Below, piece after piece: positions 47,136 to 49,528 of a stretch of 49,528 nt of DNA. The DNA is taken from contig UREV01000018.1 of the NCBI GenBank assembly GCA_900546925.1, forward strand, positions 1-49,528, given 5' to 3'. Positions within the stretch are counted from its first letter, which is position 1; the number at the start of each line of letters is the position of its first letter. This DNA is from an uncultured Bacteroides sp. (lineage in GTDB: Bacteria > Bacteroidota > Bacteroidia > Bacteroidales > UBA932). The notes under the pieces are model-generated. The model did no database searches. It had not been told where the DNA came from and saw only the letters and a list, made by a program, of their open reading frames with translations. The translations under genes were made by a program, and so were the position numbers.

Positions 47136-48848
47136 ATGAGCAATAATTTGTATAGGAAACTCACTACAAACAGGGAAAATTATATCACTACTTTAGCCAG
47201 ATTGTTCGACTATGCCACCATGGCACACGGAAAACGTCTGGCGCTTACGTATGTAGATGGAAGTCAACGATATACGTATCATGATTTTAGGGCCAAGAGT
47301 TTGGAACTTGCACATATCTTTTCACGATATGGACTTAATGCCGGGGACAGAATCGCCATTCTCTCGCAGAATATGCCTAACTGGACAGTGTCGTTGTTCT
47401 CCATAGTTACTTTCGGAAGAGTGGCAGTTCCGATTTTGCCGGATTCTTCCGAAGTGGAAGTTTCCAATATTCTGAACCATTCGGAGTGTAAGGCTATTTT
47501 CATATCGGAAAGGATGATGCCTAAGCTTACCGAAGAACAGAGAGCCAAACTGACATTGATCATAAACATTGACACTCTCGAAATCATCCGAAAGGATGCG
47601 GCGGCGTTCACGTGCGACGGCTGGGGCAAGGAACCTTCACCGGACGATCTCGCGATGATCATTTATACTTCCGGCACTTCGGGAAAGGCGAAGGGTGTCA
47701 TGCTGAGTCATCGTAATTTCTGTCAGAATGTGGTGGAGGCGTGGCATGCGCAGAAGGCGAACAAGCGCGACCGTTGGCTTTCGATTCTGCCGATGTCTCA
47801 TACTTATGAGATGAGTTTCAGTGTGTTATATCCACTTTTTGTCGGCGGTTCAGTATATCATATAAAGAAATTGCCGACGCCGACCATCCTCATAGAAACT
47901 ATGAAGAAGGTACGTCCTACGATTATGTGTTCGGTACCTCTTATTATAGAAAAGGTGTATAAGTCCAGCATTGTGCCGACTATCGCGCATAGCCGTGTTC
48001 TGTCATGGATGAAGGAGCATATGCCTCGCATTCTGTACTACTTGATAGGCAAGCGTCTGTATGCTACGTTCGGAGGCAAACTGAAGTTCTTCGGTATCGG
48101 CGGCTCCAAATTGGATCCTGTTGTCGAGAAATTCCTGCTGGATGCGCATTTCCCGTATGCCATCGGATATGGTCTTACTGAGACGGCTCCGCTTATTACG
48201 AATGCCTGTGTGGGCAAGACTGTAGTGGGTTCCATCGGTGTCCCTGCCTACAATGTTCAGGTGCGTCTGGATAATGTGAATCCTGAAACCGGTGAGGGTG
48301 AGATAGTTGCGAAGGGTGACAATGTGATGCTCGGTTACTATAAGGACCCGGAGCGAACCCGTTCAGTTCTCACTGATGACGGTTGGTTCAGGACCAATGA
48401 TCTTGCATGTATGGATTCCAAGGGACGCTATTATATTAAAGGTAGGCTGAACAATATGATTCTCGGTCCATCTGGTGAGAATATTTACCCTGAAGAGATC
48501 GAGCAGGTTATCAATAATTTCGGTGGTGTAAACGAGTCTCTGGTCCTGGAGCGTAACGGTAGGTTGGTGGCTCTGGTGAAGTTCGATGACAATGTCCTGA
48601 ACTGGGATCAGGCTTCAGAGGACAAGTTCTTCGAAAATCTTCAGGCGAAGAAGAAGGCAGTCCTGGACTATGTTAACAAGCATGTCGGAAAATCGTCGAA
48701 GGTGAATTCTGTAGAAGTAGTGAAACAGAATTTCGAGAAGACCGCGACCCAGAAGATACGCCGTTTCAAGTATAAAGAGGCGCATGGTGATGAGCCGGAC
48801 ATGACCACAAAGCCTGACGACGACAACAAGGAGACTTCAGAAAAGTAG
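47136..48848 (+). CDS. fadD: Long-chain fatty-acid-CoA ligase (AMP-binding)
   Basis: This ANL-family enzyme activates fatty acids with ATP to acyl-AMP and then acyl-CoA. The 570 residues have the P-loop YTSGTSGKAKGV (177-188), the AMP-binding block YGLTETAPLI, the adenylate-contact DGWFRTNDLA, and the hinge GRLNNMILGPSGENIYPEEIE. The catalytic Lys is in the C-terminal subdomain (KIRRFKYKEAH). The C terminus is a charged acidic tail. Members in this phylum often load fatty acids onto lipids, and the partner acyltransferase lies 25 nt upstream. The exact chain length is unknown. Confidence 0.9.
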   Translation: MSNNLYRKLTTNRENYITTLARLFDYATMAHGKRLALTYVDGSQRYTYHDFRAKSLELAHIFSRYGLNAGDRIAILSQNMPNWTVSLFSIVTFGRVAVPILPDSSEVEVSNILNHSECKAIFISERMMPKLTEEQRAKLTLIINIDTLEIIRKDAAAFTCDGWGKEPSPDDLAMIIYTSGTSGKAKGVMLSHRNFCQNVVEAWHAQKANKRDRWLSILPMSHTYEMSFSVLYPLFVGGSVYHIKKLPTPTILIETMKKVRPTIMCSVPLIIEKVYKSSIVPTIAHSRVLSWMKEHMPRILYYLIGKRLYATFGGKLKFFGIGGSKLDPVVEKFLLDAHFPYAIGYGLTETAPLITNACVGKTVVGSIGVPAYNVQVRLDNVNPETGEGEIVAKGDNVMLGYYKDPERTRSVLTDDGWFRTNDLACMDSKGRYYIKGRLNNMILGPSGENIYPEEIEQVINNFGGVNESLVLERNGRLVALVKFDDNVLNWDQASEDKFFENLQAKKKAVLDYVNKHVGKSSKVNSVEVVKQNFEKTATQKIRRFKYKEAHGDEPDMTTKPDDDNKETSEK

Positions 48849-48890
48849 TCTGGCTGCCAGTCAGTCGGATTCGGAGGTGTCGGCGCAGTC

Positions 48891-48918
48891 AGCGTCTCCG
48901 CGGTTACGTGTTGACGCG
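48891..48918 (+). repeat. 28-bp direct repeat, copy 1
   Basis: AGCGTCTCCGCGGTTACGTG plus TTGACGCG occurs identically at 49163-49190. Confidence 0.9.
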
Positions 48919-48944
48919 AGTTCTGCGGTATCTGAGGTGGTGAT

Positions 48945-49010
48945 GGTCGGTGCGGTCTCTGATGCTCTAGGGTCGGCGCGGCCTCTGAGTCTCTAGGGTC
49001 GGCGCGGCCT
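48945..49010 (+). repeat. 26-bp tandem repeat, 2.5 units
   Basis: Units at 48945-48970, 48971-48996 and 48997-49010 share GGTCGGCGCGGCCTCTGAGT followed by CTCTAG. The first unit has T where the others have C or G (GGTCGGTGCGGTCTCTGATG). The third unit carries the left GTCGGCGCG motif of the second family C element. Confidence 0.85.
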
Positions 49011-49145
49011 TTCCTCATAAATTATTGATAACCAGCCAGTTCTATAGCGTCATCGTGCCGACCCCACTAAAAATCATGGGGTCAGCACGGGATGTTTTTG
49101 TAACGCATTGATATTCAATGCATTCAAAGTCAGAAGCGTGCCGAC
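48998..49145 (+). repeat. Family C 148-bp element, copy 2
   Basis: GTCGGCGCG (48998-49006), 47 nt, CGTGCCGAC (49054-49062), 18 nt, GTCAGCACG (49081-49089), 47 nt, CGTGCCGAC (49137-49145). The stem letters differ from copy 1 but remain largely paired, including a G-U. Confidence 0.9.
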
Positions 49146-49162
49146 CCCTTGGGCAGCGGTTA

Positions 49163-49190
49163 AGCGTCTCCGCGGTTACGTGTTGACGCG
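49163..49190 (+). repeat. 28-bp direct repeat, copy 2
   Basis: Identical to 48891-48918. It lies between two family C elements. Confidence 0.9.
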
Positions 49191-49203
49191 CGCCCATCTC
49201 GGC

Positions 49204-49351
49204 GTCGGCGGATTTGTGGATTTGGATATCTTGAATATCAATGCTTTACGCTAAATCCATCCGCCGACCCCTTTGAAAACATGGGGGTCGGCGGATGGCT
49301 ATGTCGCAACATTCTGATAATCAGTGCTTCCGAAATCGAGAATCTGCCGAC
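49204..49351 (+). repeat. Family C 148-bp element, copy 3
   Basis: GTCGGCGGA (49204-49212), 47 nt, TCCGCCGAC (49260-49268), 18 nt, GTCGGCGGA (49287-49295), 47 nt, TCTGCCGAC (49343-49351). It has the same spacing as copies 1 and 2 without a single indel. No gene lies in 48849-49528. Confidence 0.9.
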
Positions 49352-49441
49352 GGTACACGACCCCAGAGTTGTATAACCACGTGGCTGTTGAATGGCGAAC
49401 GTTCTCAAATCCACGTGACATTGAGAGACGGTCAGAGGTGC

Positions 49442-49528
49442 CGGCGGAGACCCGTGGTCACCCATGACCTCGTAAATGGGAGGTGCCGGCGAAGCCGGAG
49501 GGATGAGCGAAGCGAAGGTCTCCGCCGG
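49442..49528 (-). repeat. Family B repeat, copy 2 (inverted), cut by the window end
   Basis: This is the reverse complement of 36932-37020 with scattered substitutions. It includes GGTCATGGGTGACC read in reverse, and CCGGC-TTCG-CCGG on the minus strand, a UUCG-type tetraloop hairpin. It runs into the window edge. Confidence 0.8.

Noticed and set aside
48891..49353. Possible CRISPR array at the repeat island
   Set aside because: The units are of different types with unequal spacing, there are no uniform 25-50-bp repeats with unique spacers, and no cas genes are in the window.

Overview
The window looks like chromosomal DNA of a Bacteroidales-type bacterium. The support is the gene content (GSCFA, DUF1573, PCMD, DUF4301 and GIN-domain proteins, type B L31, a TACO1-like YebC) and the promoters. 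Many intergenic starts carry the Bacteroidetes pattern TTTG, 19-21 nt, TAnnTTTG, for example at 4948-4979, 10761-10792, 29975-30006 and 36858-36889. The genus cannot be told from the sequence alone. Most of the window is ordinary core genome with short operons on both strands.

Layout. 1-4.6 kb: two GH3 beta-glucosidases, the first cut by the window edge. 4.6-9 kb: L31, an ABC/GntR/GIN-domain operon and a porin. 9-16.3 kb: YebC and a TPR protein, then recF-DUF721-pdxB-DUF4301-lipoprotein, then an AraC-type regulator. 16.3-20.3 kb: a deoxyhypusine-synthase-like enzyme divergent from a LysA-type decarboxylase, then ffh. 20.3-21.6 kb: a gene-free stretch full of repeats. 21.6-29.3 kb: an outer-membrane protein, a GSCFA protein, a split LysO exporter, DsbD, RNase Y, a probable 6S RNA and ZapA. 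29.3-36.8 kb: tRNA-Glu, a GDSL hydrolase, GlmM, a NamZ-like enzyme, a tyrosine recombinase, and PAS, PAP2 and MATE genes. 36.9-43.5 kb: a repeat block, a CobW GTPase, GNAT, ferredoxin, a metal transporter and an envelope operon. 43.5-48.8 kb: an IS-like end, an XRE regulator, parE, an acyltransferase and an acyl-CoA ligase. 48.85-49.53 kb: a dense repeat block.

The most unusual content is in the gaps between genes. (1) A 148-bp quasi-palindromic element occurs three times (37022, 48998, 49204) with identical internal spacing of 9-47-9-18-9-47-9 and compensatory changes in its stems. (2) A REP/BIME-like family with core GCGAATTGCGAAGCACCTGA occurs as six copies, four of them in two head-to-head pairs. 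(3) The last 30 codons of dsbD and its terminator region are duplicated in inverted orientation 3.8 kb away, enclosing four genes. (4) The 7-mer GTCAATG/CATTGAC seems strongly over-represented. Among the proteins, the DHS-like enzyme lacks the family's usual histidine region, the LysA-like protein has an extra segment of about 45 residues, and the LysO exporter is split into two genes.
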